In this document: piece by piece, positions 14,801 through 25,756 of the stretch
Layout of the letters: each line of letters begins with the position of its first letter
Position numbering within the stretch: the stretch's first letter is position 1
DNA from: Bemisia tabaci
Taxonomy: Eukaryota; Arthropoda; Insecta; Hemiptera; Aleyrodidae
NCBI RefSeq assembly: GCF_918797505.1
Contig: NC_092798.1
Span: forward strand, 11,669,501-11,733,500
DNA length: 64,000 nucleotides
Direction: 5' to 3'
Position numbers and translations under genes: made by a program
Notes under the pieces: generated by a model
The model's database searches: none
Told to the model about the DNA's origin: nothing
The model's input: only the letters and a program-made list of their open reading frames with translations

Positions 14801-17800
14801 TGCTTTGAGCAATTTTAGGAGCTTTATTGTTGGCTACCAGTGTCACCGCTTCAACCTGAAAAAAAGAATCGCCACTCATTGACAGAGAGATTATAAAGTA
14901 CACTTAGAAATACAGTAAGCAAAAACATCACGCTTTAAGATTACAGAATAAATGTAATTCCAGAGTTTTCAAAGTTCCTGACTTTCCGAGGATGACACAC
15001 AAACATGTTTCCTGCAGCATAAATTTAGTGTAAAGTTTAAGCTCTGTTGAAAGTATAGATGGGCCTGATCGGAGTCTTTCAAAAGTTTTGATGGAACCAA
15101 AAAGTTCAAGTTTTTAGAGCAAAATTTCCTGTCTTTCCCCAATGGTTTTTCAGTTGAGTTTAATTAACTGACTTCTCCAGATTTTCTTAGTCCTCTCGAG
15201 AACTTTTCACACTGAATTTTTCAAGTAGTTAAATATAAGTGAAAAATTTGCGAAATTGAAGTAATCTCAGGGGATGCACACTTATATCAAAAGTCTAAAG
15301 GTTGATGAAGATAAAGAGGGAAAAATAAGAGATTATCATGTCGAGACGGAAAAAAAAGTGGTAATTATAAAAAAATAGGATGACCTTATAATTTAAATCT
15401 TTCGTGTACTTCACAACTCTCTAAACCTAATTTTCACCAAACTGACAGAGACAACAGCCGAACAGCTCACTACAAATAGAGTATGCGATACGAAACTGTG
15501 AGGGTGCTCATACTGTCACCCTCCTGACACAGGGGCGGAACTGCTTTTAGAGTTGAGCCCTATAACTCCATGTTTGTTATACCATGTTGTTTTATAACTC
15601 CATGCTTTAAAGGGCTAACATGGCAATGGAGATATATCTCCATGTCAGAGAGACGGCAATATGTTGGTGGCTCTGAGAGAGGCTGTCCAAGGGGCAGGTC
15701 AGCCCGGAATAAAGAAGTTCACATAATAATGCGGCCTGAGCAACTGTCGGGAACTGAGAGTTATCGATCAAAATCAGCAAGCAGCTTACATAAGAAGATG
15801 CGTAGGAGATGCAGGCTAATTGCAGCAGACATGTGATTTGTCAGGGTGCCACAAAGATATAGTGACTATAGAATCCTTAAGATGTTGATCTTTTCCATAA
15901 AAAAGGTATCAAAATAATGAAGTATCAAAACATTTTTGCCCAAGGGACAATCATGCCTTCTAGGTAAAAATGCAATATATTCATGCCTTCTGCACTATAA
16001 AATAGATGACTGGATAATCTTTTCAAAGTAGATTTCTGCATGATAGCCCAGCAACAGCATATTAAAGATTCATTGTTCATCGATTTCACAATTGGAGCGA
16101 AAAAAATAGTGTTGTTCTTCACTCGTCGATAAAGTTATTGAAATTGCGCTCAGGTGGTGTTGTTTCTTAGACAACAAAATGTTAATTAAAACTGATTTCA
16201 TTAAGATGGAATGGGAAAAGGCTTTAGTGAATAATTCAACTTACCATTCCGAGAATTCCTTGAGGGTAGAGAAATCGATTGTACAAAGTATCAACAGTAT
16301 CAGTCGGTTCTACTTTACAAGATTTTTGGAGTAAAATTGGACCAGTATCGAGACCATCGTCTGCCCAAAACACAGAGAATCCAGCTTCTTTGTCTCCATG
16401 GATTAGAGTCCTGCACACGAGGATATCAAAACTGAATCGATGATTCTCAACATAAGTCCATGTTAAAATTGCTACCAGTGCAATAAGACACTTTAAAATA
16501 AGGAGATTTATAGGAATTACACATTAAATTTTTTCGAGAAATACAGGGATTGCAAAACACCTAATTCCACAATATTGATAGCAAAATTCGAGAAATGCAT
16601 AAAGTCTCAATTGCAAAGTTTGAAAATCTCCAGTTATATTTTATTTTCTTCAGAGAAAATTAATCAGGATGTTCTTAGCGATTTTGTGTGATTTTTTTCA
16701 AAAGGAGTGAAGAAAATTCACAGAAAATTTCATCAGAAACTTTTGGTTAATTTTCCAATAATAAATAAATAAATAAATAAAAAGAGCAGAGACTTACAGT
16801 AGTTACAGCGTTGCAATGTTACACCTTTTTAACCATTTATACCTTGACCATCAGTAGGAATTTTTTCTCATCGATAAAATATAAGCTAAATTTATGTACT
16901 TATTTTTGGATGAAAATGTATTAATATTTGGCTCTGTTCATGAACTTCTATTATTTTTGTTGCATATTATAGTCAGAAAAATGTTTGTAAACACTTTAAA
17001 TGGGTAATCTTGTAAAAGGTAGAAATTTCCTTTTATACACGAGGATTTTCAGGATGGATTGGCTTATGGTTCTAAAAGTAAAAGAAAACCAATCCCCTCA
17101 AGAATGTCACTTCATTACCTTCTCAGACTAAAATAATGACCAAGAATGCAACAAAATATATTTTCAGCGCAAGGGCACTAAAAATTTTCAAGAAAAGAAA
17201 GACCGATTTGGAAGGCAACTTACCAATTAATAGCTGAAGCACCACGATGCCTAGGGAGAAGGGAAGGATGATAGCAAATAGTTTGAAACTGAGGGTAGTT
17301 TATTACTTCCATTGGAATGAATTGAGCACAAAAAGGCAATACGTTCAATTGCGCGCCAGTTTCTTTGTACAGATTTACAATCTCTGGAATGGCATCTTTC
17401 CCTTTCCGCCAGTTGGATATTTTAAAAACAGGGATTTTATCAGCAGCCGCAACAGAGGCTGAAATGGGAGTACAAAATCGGTCAGAAAATCCTGAGTTGG
17501 TCCTTCTATGAAATAACTTGGAACAGAATAACATCAGTATCTAATCAAATTTGACCTAGGAATGAGTAGACACTCAAGACATGGTTTTCTCCAAGACAGT
17601 GTAACTGAAGGTTGGGACAGTTAAATTGTTAGGCAACAATTATCGTTTCACCACAAAAATTCAAAGGCAAGATTGCAAGATCCAGAATCATGAACACCTT
17701 TAATAAAGGCAAGAAAATTGTGGAGAGCCTGGGCTTTTTCCTCTTTTCGTTTATTTTAAGCAATAATGCTTCATTGGGCATTTTCTCTAAATTTAAATTA

Positions 17801-18400
17801 TCATGACTAAATAATTGGATCTTTGGGATACTGCTAAAATATGGAAAGTTTACTTTGGGTAGGAAAAAAAAGACCAGATTGGGGGCTTCTAGATCATGAG
17901 TGCTGTCCACTGAGCCATTGAGCCACATTGCAATATTGGTGGACATCTCCTCTTATTTCAGTCATATTTTAGATTATTGTAATGGAAAAATTTGAAATGT
18001 ATTTCAACGGAACTTTCTGAAGTTTGCCCCCACCCTCAAAAAAAAAATAAAAAATTTAAGCCTTCGCAGCAAAATAGATGAGGGGCAATCTCTAGTTATG
18101 GATGGGAGTGCATTTCAGAGAAAACCAGTGTTATTTGTGTTGCTCGCAAAAATTTACCCAAGAAAAATTACTTAAATTGCAAATCCTAGACACATGCAAG
18201 AGCTACATTTTGAATGATGCCCAACAGGAGTTTTTTTCTAACCATAAAAGAACTTTACCGAGAGGGTCTTCTCGACTGCCTTGGTCAGGAACTGTGAATA
18301 CACCCACGACTTCATGTCCATTTTTTCTTATCAGCTTATACACTTCTGAAGCAAAAGTGCTCTGACCAATGATAGCTATCTTCAATTTGTTGCTTGTCAT
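3022..18400 (-). CDS. Aldh1l1: 10-formyltetrahydrofolate dehydrogenase (ALDH1L1 type), complete, 14 coding exons
   Basis: This enzyme oxidises 10-formyl-THF to THF and CO2 with NADP+ in the cytosolic folate pathway. Coding exons in transcript order: 18259-18400, 17224-17458, 16245-16410, 14751-14855, 14084-14308, 13423-13634, 12786-13062, 11548-11885, 9388-9581, 8408-8601, 7193-7312, 5452-5702, 4315-4514, 3022-3077. Every junction has a GT donor and AG acceptor, and the phases agree. The sum is 2715 nt, giving 904 residues plus TAA; vertebrate orthologues have about 902. Key residues seen are His111 and Asp147 (hydrolase), Ser357 (phosphopantetheine site), Asn576, Glu675 and Cys709 (dehydrogenase). 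The N-terminus ([14 protein letters not shown]) starts directly with the Rossmann strand and shows no targeting peptide, so it is the cytosolic type rather than ALDH1L2. The ATG follows an AG acceptor at once, so a non-coding 5' exon is likely. Identity is very sure; exon borders are inferred by eye from splice signals and family alignment. Confidence 0.95.
3310..3862. mobile_element. MITE family A, old degenerate copy
   Basis: It begins AATGGACTCCAAGACAAG and ends AATTCGCACCTTATCAAGAGGTCC, a mutated form of the family A ends, and is again about 553 bp. The inner part keeps the AACTCCTA and CGTTAGGAGT pairing but has diverged strongly. It lies in the last intron of ALDH1L. Confidence 0.6.
6171..6180. 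promoter_or_regulatory. Palindromic CRE-like site GTGACGTCAC in an ALDH1L intron
   Basis: A full CRE palindrome (TGACGTCA core), with a half-site GTGACGTAG at 6121. Both lie in the intron between exons 11 and 12. This could be an intronic enhancer or simply part of a small unrecognised repeat. Confidence 0.2.
12786..13634 (-). CDS. Aldh1l1: ALDH1L exons 6-7: acyl-carrier-protein-like linker domain
   Basis: Exon 6 (13423-13634) and exon 7 (12786-13062) encode residues 292-454. The stretch [13 protein letters not shown] contains the serine (about residue 357) that carries 4'-phosphopantetheine in this family; the arm swings the formyl group from the hydrolase to the dehydrogenase. The splice site cuts the arginine codon after this motif. 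Exon 7 continues with the rest of the four-helix carrier domain and ends in the start of the dehydrogenase ([20 protein letters not shown]). Confidence 0.92.
14084..18400 (-). CDS. Aldh1l1: ALDH1L exons 1-5: formyltransferase-fold hydrolase part
   Basis: These exons encode residues 1-291, the methionyl-tRNA formyltransferase-like domain that binds 10-formyl-THF and releases formate. Exon 1 gives the opening strand and [14 protein letters not shown]. Exon 2 holds [15 protein letters not shown] and the [16 protein letters not shown] signature, with the catalytic His at 111. Exon 3 holds [10 protein letters not shown] with the catalytic Asp at 147 and [10 protein letters not shown]. Exon 4 is only 105 nt. 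Exon 5 encodes the second subdomain, including PGAWT. The residue spacing matches the vertebrate enzyme with an offset of about five, caused by a slightly longer N-terminus. Confidence 0.93.
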
Positions 18401-19837
18401 CTGAAATTAAAGAGGAGAATTATTGTGACTGCTTCAGACTAAAACATTAGTCAAATGTGCTGGTGATATACAGGTAGGAAAAAGTGGAGAAACAGACTTG
18501 ATATTTAAAGTTAATATTATCCTTCGGGATTGGTTCAAGATCGTCCAAAGGGGAGAAGGACATTAATGCCAAAAAACTTGAAACTGCAAAATTGATACAG
18601 CTGTTAGTGGATTTTTTTTTTCAAAAAAATTCTGGCAGGAAAAAGAAAACTGAAAATGTTTAACTAAACCGCAGTCATGCTGGTTCTTGAATTTTCCGGT
18701 TCGAAAAATATAGTTAGAAGAAAAGAGCTAGTTTCAATCTGCCAAACTTGAGCTGAAAATGGTTTGAATGTAGAGTAATGTTGAGCCTTTCTTGGCAAAT
18801 AATAAATTCTACTGCGCCGAAGATAAATTTTTTGGGAGTATTAGAGAGTGCTTCATGTTGAAAACTGCAACTTCGATTTTTTAAGCTAATTTGATGAAAA
18901 TCACACTTCTTATAAATTTGCAATTATCTACTTGGGTTTCTTTCCCTGAGGACAGGAATAATAATATAAAAGGGTTTTAAACAGCTGCAAATAACAGGGT
19001 AGAAAAAAAGATCTACCCACCATAAATCCTTCAAAACTATTACTGAAGTATCTAACAAAGTAGATAGGTACAATTGAAGATGCTACACAAAAGCTTGGCA
19101 CTAACAGAAACTATAAGCTACTTAAATGTTAGTGTCTGCTCTTAAAGAGGTTTGAAAGTTCCAATCCTCAAGTTTTTAAATTATTACCTTCCTACAGACA
19201 CTTGAAAACAAAATTATCTTATCAACGAGTAGCTGCTCACCTGAAAACAAGTTTTCAAGTAAGTAAATCAGAGCTAAATGGTGCTTGTCTAGATAAAAGC
19301 AGGAGGAGTGTGGTGATATTCATGATAAGAAAAATGGTAGGGAGCACTGATCTCTTGAACAAAGGAATGTGAGGCTCAGATTATCTCTACCTGCAACCGA
19401 GTGCGACTGCTACCTAGGTTCAATGCAACCACAGATGAGGTGACTTGATAAGTTACCTATTTGGTTTCCTTTCCTTGAACTTTTCAGGTATTTGGTGAAG
19501 GATGATTGGTTCAGTGAAGAGATGTGTCATACCTGAACTACCCAAGGGGTAAAAGTTCCAATAAATTGCATTGCGAGGTAAAATTATTGCTACTACATCC
19601 GACCATTGTGTAGGTTGCCTGTATACTAATGGAAGGGGAATTGAAATTTTTTGCAGTTGAGGTGATTCCATGGGCGCCATATTTTGTGTAATCTTTGACA
19701 TGCAATATATTGCAATTGCATATATTTGTTTCTTTCATGTTGTAATACCTGTATAATGTACCTGTAAACCACCTGTATAATGGCTGTGATTGCAGCTTTT
19801 ATGTACGAGAATTTTGAAATAAAAATAAAAATGTTTT

Positions 19838-20132
19838 CAGCTACTTGTCATTTGTATCAAATTTTGAGATCGCATTTCTTTTGTCACAAAGATTAAAGAA
19901 TTCACTTATCAAATGTAACAAACAAATTCAACGTAATAAAGGCAGGGTTTCTTAGAGGAAAAATATCGCAATCAAGTGCAGTTTTGATAACAGTGTCGAA
20001 TGCGATAATGTGCCTCTAAAATGACCCTGCTTTTAATAAGTTGAATTTGTTTGTCAAATTTGATAAGTTAATTCTTCAGTCACATGACAACAGAAATCCG
20101 ATCTCAAAATTTTATTAATTGACAAGTAGCTG
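19838..20132. repeat. Foldback element between ALDH1L and XPO5 (295 bp)
   Basis: The outer ends CAGCTACTTGTCA and TGACAAGTAGCTG are inverted. Pairing continues inward with mismatches through AAATTTTGAGATCG and TTATCAAATNTNACAAACAAATTCAA-like segments to the centre near 19970-20010. No coding content. It is an imperfect hairpin element in the shared upstream region. Confidence 0.6.
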
Positions 20133-22868
20133 AGGACATGCGACTAATCAATGTGATACATCACACATCGTTCTAACACGAAATAGGACGTCTATCGAAT
20201 CACCTGAACTTAATCGCAATTTTTCTCTGTATTACAGATTGTCTACCTTTCAATTACATAGGACTCCTTCTCATCACCAAGTGGAGAAGTTCATCTCATG
20301 TTTTGGCTTCCAAACATAGAACCCAGCAAAATGATTTATTTGAGACATTGCAATGCTCCTTGTTCTTGCAAGGTTAATCTCCGAAAATTTTACAGGGAAC
20401 GGTCACGCAAGTACTTGGTCATCTTTAGGCTTTTTTTATAGGTTCAGCTCCATTCGTTACAAACTCCGAAGTCAAAGTTTCTTTATCATACTTGAGCTCT
20501 CAATTTTTCGACAGCGTAAGTCCGCAATCACATATCTCGTATACAGTGTCTGAAAATATCCGCCTCGATCTATGTTATTTTTCTGAAGGAGAACAAATTG
20601 ACGTCTTTCCTGGATGTTTATGCAGAATTTTCTTCGCATAGAGAAGAAAAATCGCGCCGTTGGGTAGTTTTCCGTTTAAAAAAAAAGGTATGACAGGAAA
20701 TCTGAGACGTCGCTAACTAAGTTATGTGATTGCCGACTTACACCATCAATTTTAAAAAAGTGCTTACATCCATCCCAATATAATCTAGGGACTTTCCTGA
20801 AAAGTCAGTCCACGAAATTGCAGTGTTCGTATAACTGTCTTTTGTCAATGTGTAATGAATCCTTAAACCGTAGCTCGCATCGATGGTTGATCATCGAGAG
20901 TACCTGTAAAAATGTAGGTAATGAGTGGAAATTAAAAAACTAAATCTATTCTGAAAAGCTTGGATTTGGAGATACAAACCTGTGAGGAGAAACCTCTGCT
21001 CCCTAAAGATTGTGATAGGAACCCTATGCAAACAGGGATCATTTTCCGATTTTTATTCATTTCTGACGGTACTGGTGGATGGATTTGAACTCGGCAAAAA
21101 TTCGAGAGGGAGTATATCTTTGAAAAAACAAAACAGCCTTAATTAAAAAAATACCCTTGGATAATTAGCTACATCCTGAATCTGATAAAACTGATAATAT
21201 GAGATCAACAAGAAAGTGAATGGAGAAACCAAAGACAGCCATCCAATCATTCACGTGGCCATAGCCGCTGGCTTAGTTGCCAATGGTAACGACATTGTTG
21301 TCTAAGAAGGCAAATAAACATTAAAAAGGTACGTTAGAAAAATAAAATTGCGCAATTATATGGTACTTATGACAACCCTGTTTCGACGTTACTTTCAAAC
21401 ACTTCCAAAACACGGAACGACGGCAGGGGGAAAATAATGCTTAATAAGTTAATCACAAAATTAAATGCTTTCTGTTGAAGCCAAAATTACTAATCAAGCC
21501 TTAATCTTCAATGATCTACAATAATTTAGTATGAAAAAGTATTATTTTGTTGTAGTTAGAAAAAATATATTAAATTTAAAAGGCCCGGGCTGAGAGATTT
21601 GCAGTGATGCAGGCGCTATTTCAAATTCTTGCACAGGGCGGTCCTTGCAGTAGCCTTCTCCGTACTCTGTGATGTTTTGTTGTTTGACGGAGCCTGTAAT
21701 TTGTATTCGTGATAGTGTAGTGGTTTCTGATACCGGATTAATTGGTAACTTTCCATGATTCTTCTACCATCATTCTTCAATCTTTTTCGCTAATTATCAC
21801 TCTCAATTCCCATAGCCTAAATAATGCTTCGTCTGCATGGAAAGTTTCCACGCGTAATGTGACGGTCCACGTGCAAGTTCGTACCACGATCACTGACCCT
21901 CCATAGACTGTCTGTCGGGCATTTTGCCATAGTCAACAACCATTCAACCCTTATTGTCTTGGTAATCTCTTTATGCTTGCGTTTTTTAAGCTTGCAGCTT
22001 TCTGTTTCCTCGTAAGGCTCGTTTTCCTCATTCTATTGAACATCCACTTTCATGCACCTGCCAGTTAACGATCAGCACTGTGATCGAGGTTATTACATCA
22101 TTCCTACTAAATTGAATGCGTTAGTTTTTCAAATTGTTCCTTGGATATTTCATTTCTCTGCAAGATTTAAAACTTATGGCTCATCAAAAGTAAAGTGCAC
22201 CAGTGTTGGCCATATCCGTCAACAATGTTTGCCTGAGTCAACAGGTAGAGACGATAGGTGCATAGCATAGACACTACCAAGCTTCGATCTTCTTTGAATC
22301 AAGTCTTTATAGCATTGATTGAGATTTTTTCCACAAGTGATGCCATTTCATCTTGGTTAATTTAATGTGATGATTTTTACCGTGTACACAATGTGCAAAG
22401 GAGATGAAATCAGTGTACTAAGTGAGAAGCACTGCCTCCGATTCTCATTGTCTCATCAGATGCTTTAGACAGAAGGATGCTCTCTGATTCTCTTATCTAG
22501 TTATCTGGCTTAGATAAACGCACTTTCTGATGGAGGAAATTTGAAGCTCATTCAGAGATTGCTGCCCCTGCACTTCTGAATTTGCCGGTTCATACAAGTC
22601 TGGGGGTGGTTGACTGAATTTACTACACTTTGTGCTGAATTTAATATTTTGAATGAGAGATAATGGGACAAGCTGAAGCAGAAGGCAATTTGCCGTTCTC
22701 TCTCAACAAAAGATAATTAGGACCGGATCTTAATTTGAAACAGTTGCATAAAGTGTTAAGAAGACATTTTGAAGTGACTGTCAAATTTGTCGTCAGTTCA
22801 TCCTTTTGAAAATCATTTTATAGTATAGCCCCTCAAGAATGTGCACTGAGTATTCTCTTGCTTTTCAG

Positions 22869-22967
22869 GTGGGCGCAGTTTTTGTAGAACACAATGGAGT
22901 GAACGCTTTTAATTATTATCTACCCAAACTGAAGTCTGTGGATTACAACTTCCCACGGTATGAATAA
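22869..22967 (+). other. Unassigned coding-like exon (32 codons and TAA)
   Basis: A good acceptor (CTTTTCAG) is followed by an open frame reading VGAVFVEHNGVNAFNYYLPK and ending PRYE and TAA. The amino-acid mix looks like real coding sequence rather than chance. It could be the last exon of a small unidentified gene on the plus strand, whose earlier exons I did not find. It could also be a non-coding 5' exon of XPO5, because a GTATGA donor follows CCCACG at 22957. Joined to the XPO5 start region it would be out of frame. The size and ending vaguely recall small mitochondrial inner-membrane subunits, but I cannot name it. Confidence 0.3.
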
Positions 22968-23768
22968 TCTACCTTCCTTTATCACTAAGTTTACAGTAAC
23001 ATATGTCTACAAGCAGCAAACAAGTTGTGAAACAGCATTATCACCAATAATAGAAGATCACAGAAGTATGAGAGTCAAATCAAAAGTTAATCTTTACCTA
23101 AACTGATTTCTTTTGAAAATATCCTAATTGCGTGCTGAAATATGAGACAGCCTTATTTAGGTACAAAGTCTCAGGAAACTGGGAAATTCAGGAATTTTTG
23201 TACGAAATCTTAGAAATTTAGAAAAATCAAGCGCTTAAATTTGTTATCCTAAAGCTTCAAAGCTAGTCTGGCAATATTAGTAATTTTATGACCAATTAGC
23301 GAAAAAAAACTTGGATTTTTTGGAATGGAGAGCTAATGGCCATCCTGTTGGTGCTATCACAACTGTCTTAGGTTTTTCAGTTGCCGACATATCGTACAAA
23401 ATCCCAAAATACGCTAAGTTTTTTCATTGAAATAACACAGTGTTGATTTTTGTACAATTTATTCTTTAAAATTTTCTGAAAGTGTTCGATACTGAAAAAC
23501 TTACAGAAATTACAAGTTAGCTCTTGTAGAATTGGAATTTTATTTTGATTGAATACAAGTTATTAACAGCTACTATATTCGATTGCAAAAATCTGCCTGT
23601 ATTGGAGCCCTATCATAGTATTACAGAAAGATTTTTGTCTTTTTCAATGTAAGTTGGTTATTCAGATATTTTTAGGCACCGGAAATAGGCTTGAATAATT
23701 GAAACCTAATCTCATCTTGATGGATATTATTGGTACTAGTTGTAGGATCAGGACCGGAGGTGTCAATC

Positions 23769-25756
23769 ATGAACGAGGAAATCCTAGCAGTGGCCCAGCA
23801 GCTAATCTATGCTGTCGAGCTTTCGGTGAATCCTCTAGCCGACCAGCAGGCCCGCGCCAAAGCTTATCATGACTGCGAAGTGTTTAAGGAGGAGTCGCCG
23901 GTCTGTTTCCATTGCGGCCTGTACCTCGCTCAACGGCAAGATCTGTCCCCAACAGTGCGCCATTTCGGACTTCAACTGATTGAGCACTGCATCAAGTACA
24001 AGTGGTATGACATGCAACAAAAGGAGAAACTCTTCTTGAAGGTATAATTGCTTGTTTAAATAAAGTAATATCATTAATCTTTCATATTTCAGTGAGACAT
24101 CAAAATTTCTTTCTTAGGTCCCTGGTGGTGAAGCTCTCCAAGCTATATAATGAGAAGTTTGAAGACCTTGATTTTTTTTCCGTTTATCTCTCAGGAACTT
24201 TAAGTTTTTAGTTTCATGTTTAGCCGTTATAATTTATTCTTGTTTGTCGTCAGTAATTGTAGCTTTTTTTTACTAAGCCTCTTTGGAACCTCTATTTTTT
24301 AAAGATTGCTCTTTTCTTTGTTGAACATTTTCTCCATGGATAATGTAAATGAGTATATCAAACAATCAATCTGAGACTGAACTAAATCTGGTCCCAGGGG
24401 TGCAGAATATTCTAAGCTTCCACATTTTCCACAATTATCGTTCAAAAGTTCAGGTGAAAACAAAAAACTTGTAAGTGAGGGATAATAATGATTCATGCCC
24501 AGTTATTGTTCTTAATTCATGTTGGAAGTAATCTTGGAGTAGTCATCATTTAGTCCTTTCTTAGTATTCTACTCAGCTCGCAAAAATTCTGTCATCAATG
24601 GATTCCATTCTTTCCTTCATTTACGGATTAATATTTTTCCAGAAAGGTAGAACATAAATCTGAATCTGTCTTCTTTCTTATTCCAGGAGAACATAATGGA
24701 ACTGCTGGGTGCAGGAATGGAGCCATTGCCTGCACAAAACAGCACCTTACTCCAAAATGCACTATCTCGTGTCATTGTCGAAATGATCAAACGTGAATGG
24801 CCGCAGCAGTGGCCAACCCTCCTTCAGGAACTGCATGGTGCTTGTAACAGAGGCTGTCCTCAGACTGAGATTGTTTTGCTCATTTTCTTGCGTTTAGTAG
24901 AGGATGTTGCTCAATTGCAGGTATTTTTTCAGTTAGAACTCAAAACGCCCAGTAACAATAGTCGGATGATAAAAAATAAAAAATCAGTGCGATTGTCATG
25001 AGAAATGGAAATCGCTTTTGTTGGTAAAACTCATATTTTTCTGTCGTTCCAAGATTGTCATCTTAATTCTCCGACTATCTGAAAGTCAGGTTCTTTGGGA
25101 ACATTTTTAGTTCTTATGATGTATTTTAAAGAGGAAAGGCCGAGGAACATCAATAAAGCACAATCTTTAAATCTTTTGAGGAATGTCTGAGCTGTACCAA
25201 TAAATTTTATTGCATTACTGAAATTTGTAACAGATGAAACCAAGAATAAATCATTGATTATTTTAGGCACGACAGGTTACATGTGTTAGGTTAGGTGTGT
25301 GGTATGTTAACTTCGTCTTGGATGGAATCACCAAAATTTGACCTTTTTATTAAAGACCCCAAGTATCTTGTAGGTGAATTTGGCTTAAATTTAATCACAT
25401 AAGGGCTGGATCGTAAGAAATTTAATGTTCAAGCCCTGCTGTAAATTGATAACTGGTCGTTAAAATGTGAGATGTTGGCCTTGTGCAGGTAGAATGTATT
25501 TGCCATTTCCACTTGTTAGTTAAATTGTAATGTAGAATCAGGAGGGATTTCTCACGCTGTAGCAAGTTTAACAAGCTTTTCATCCTCTTTTCAGAACCTG
25601 GAGTCTGCTCAAAGACGTAAAGATATCTATCAAGCCTTGACTACTTACATGGCTGATATTTTCACTTTCTTCATGGACCTGATCAGTAAACATCACTCCC
25701 TGGCAACTGCCTCGCAAGGTCACCCAGTAGGCCAGCAACACATCAGGATTGTGCAG
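23769..25756 (+). CDS. XPO5: XPO5 exons 1-3: Ran-binding N-terminus and exportin-1-like HEAT repeats
   Basis: Exon 1 encodes residues 1-91 with the CGLYLAQRQ and VRHFGLQLIEH segments, the importin-beta N-terminal type helices that contact RanGTP in the family. Exon 2 (residues 92-169) has the strongest exportin signature, VIVEMIKREWPQQWPTLLQEL. Exon 3 (170-223) adds a helix pair with YMADIFTFFMDLISKH. The ATG context is TCAATCATGA. A reading frame opens 39 nt upstream with another ATG at 23730, but the family alignment favours 23769. Confidence 0.9.

Larger units (their letters stand above)
18401..23768. other. Divergent intergenic region between ALDH1L and XPO5
   Basis: About 5.4 kb separates the two start codons, and it must hold both promoters. 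The ALDH1L ATG directly follows a splice acceptor (TTTCAG in transcript sense at 18401-18406), so at least one upstream non-coding exon is expected here. A stretch near 20760-20910 read on the minus strand, between a TTTTTACAG and a downstream donor, is one weak candidate. The region holds the foldback element at 19838-20132 and the unassigned exon at 22869-22967. I see no other coding signal. Confidence 0.5.
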
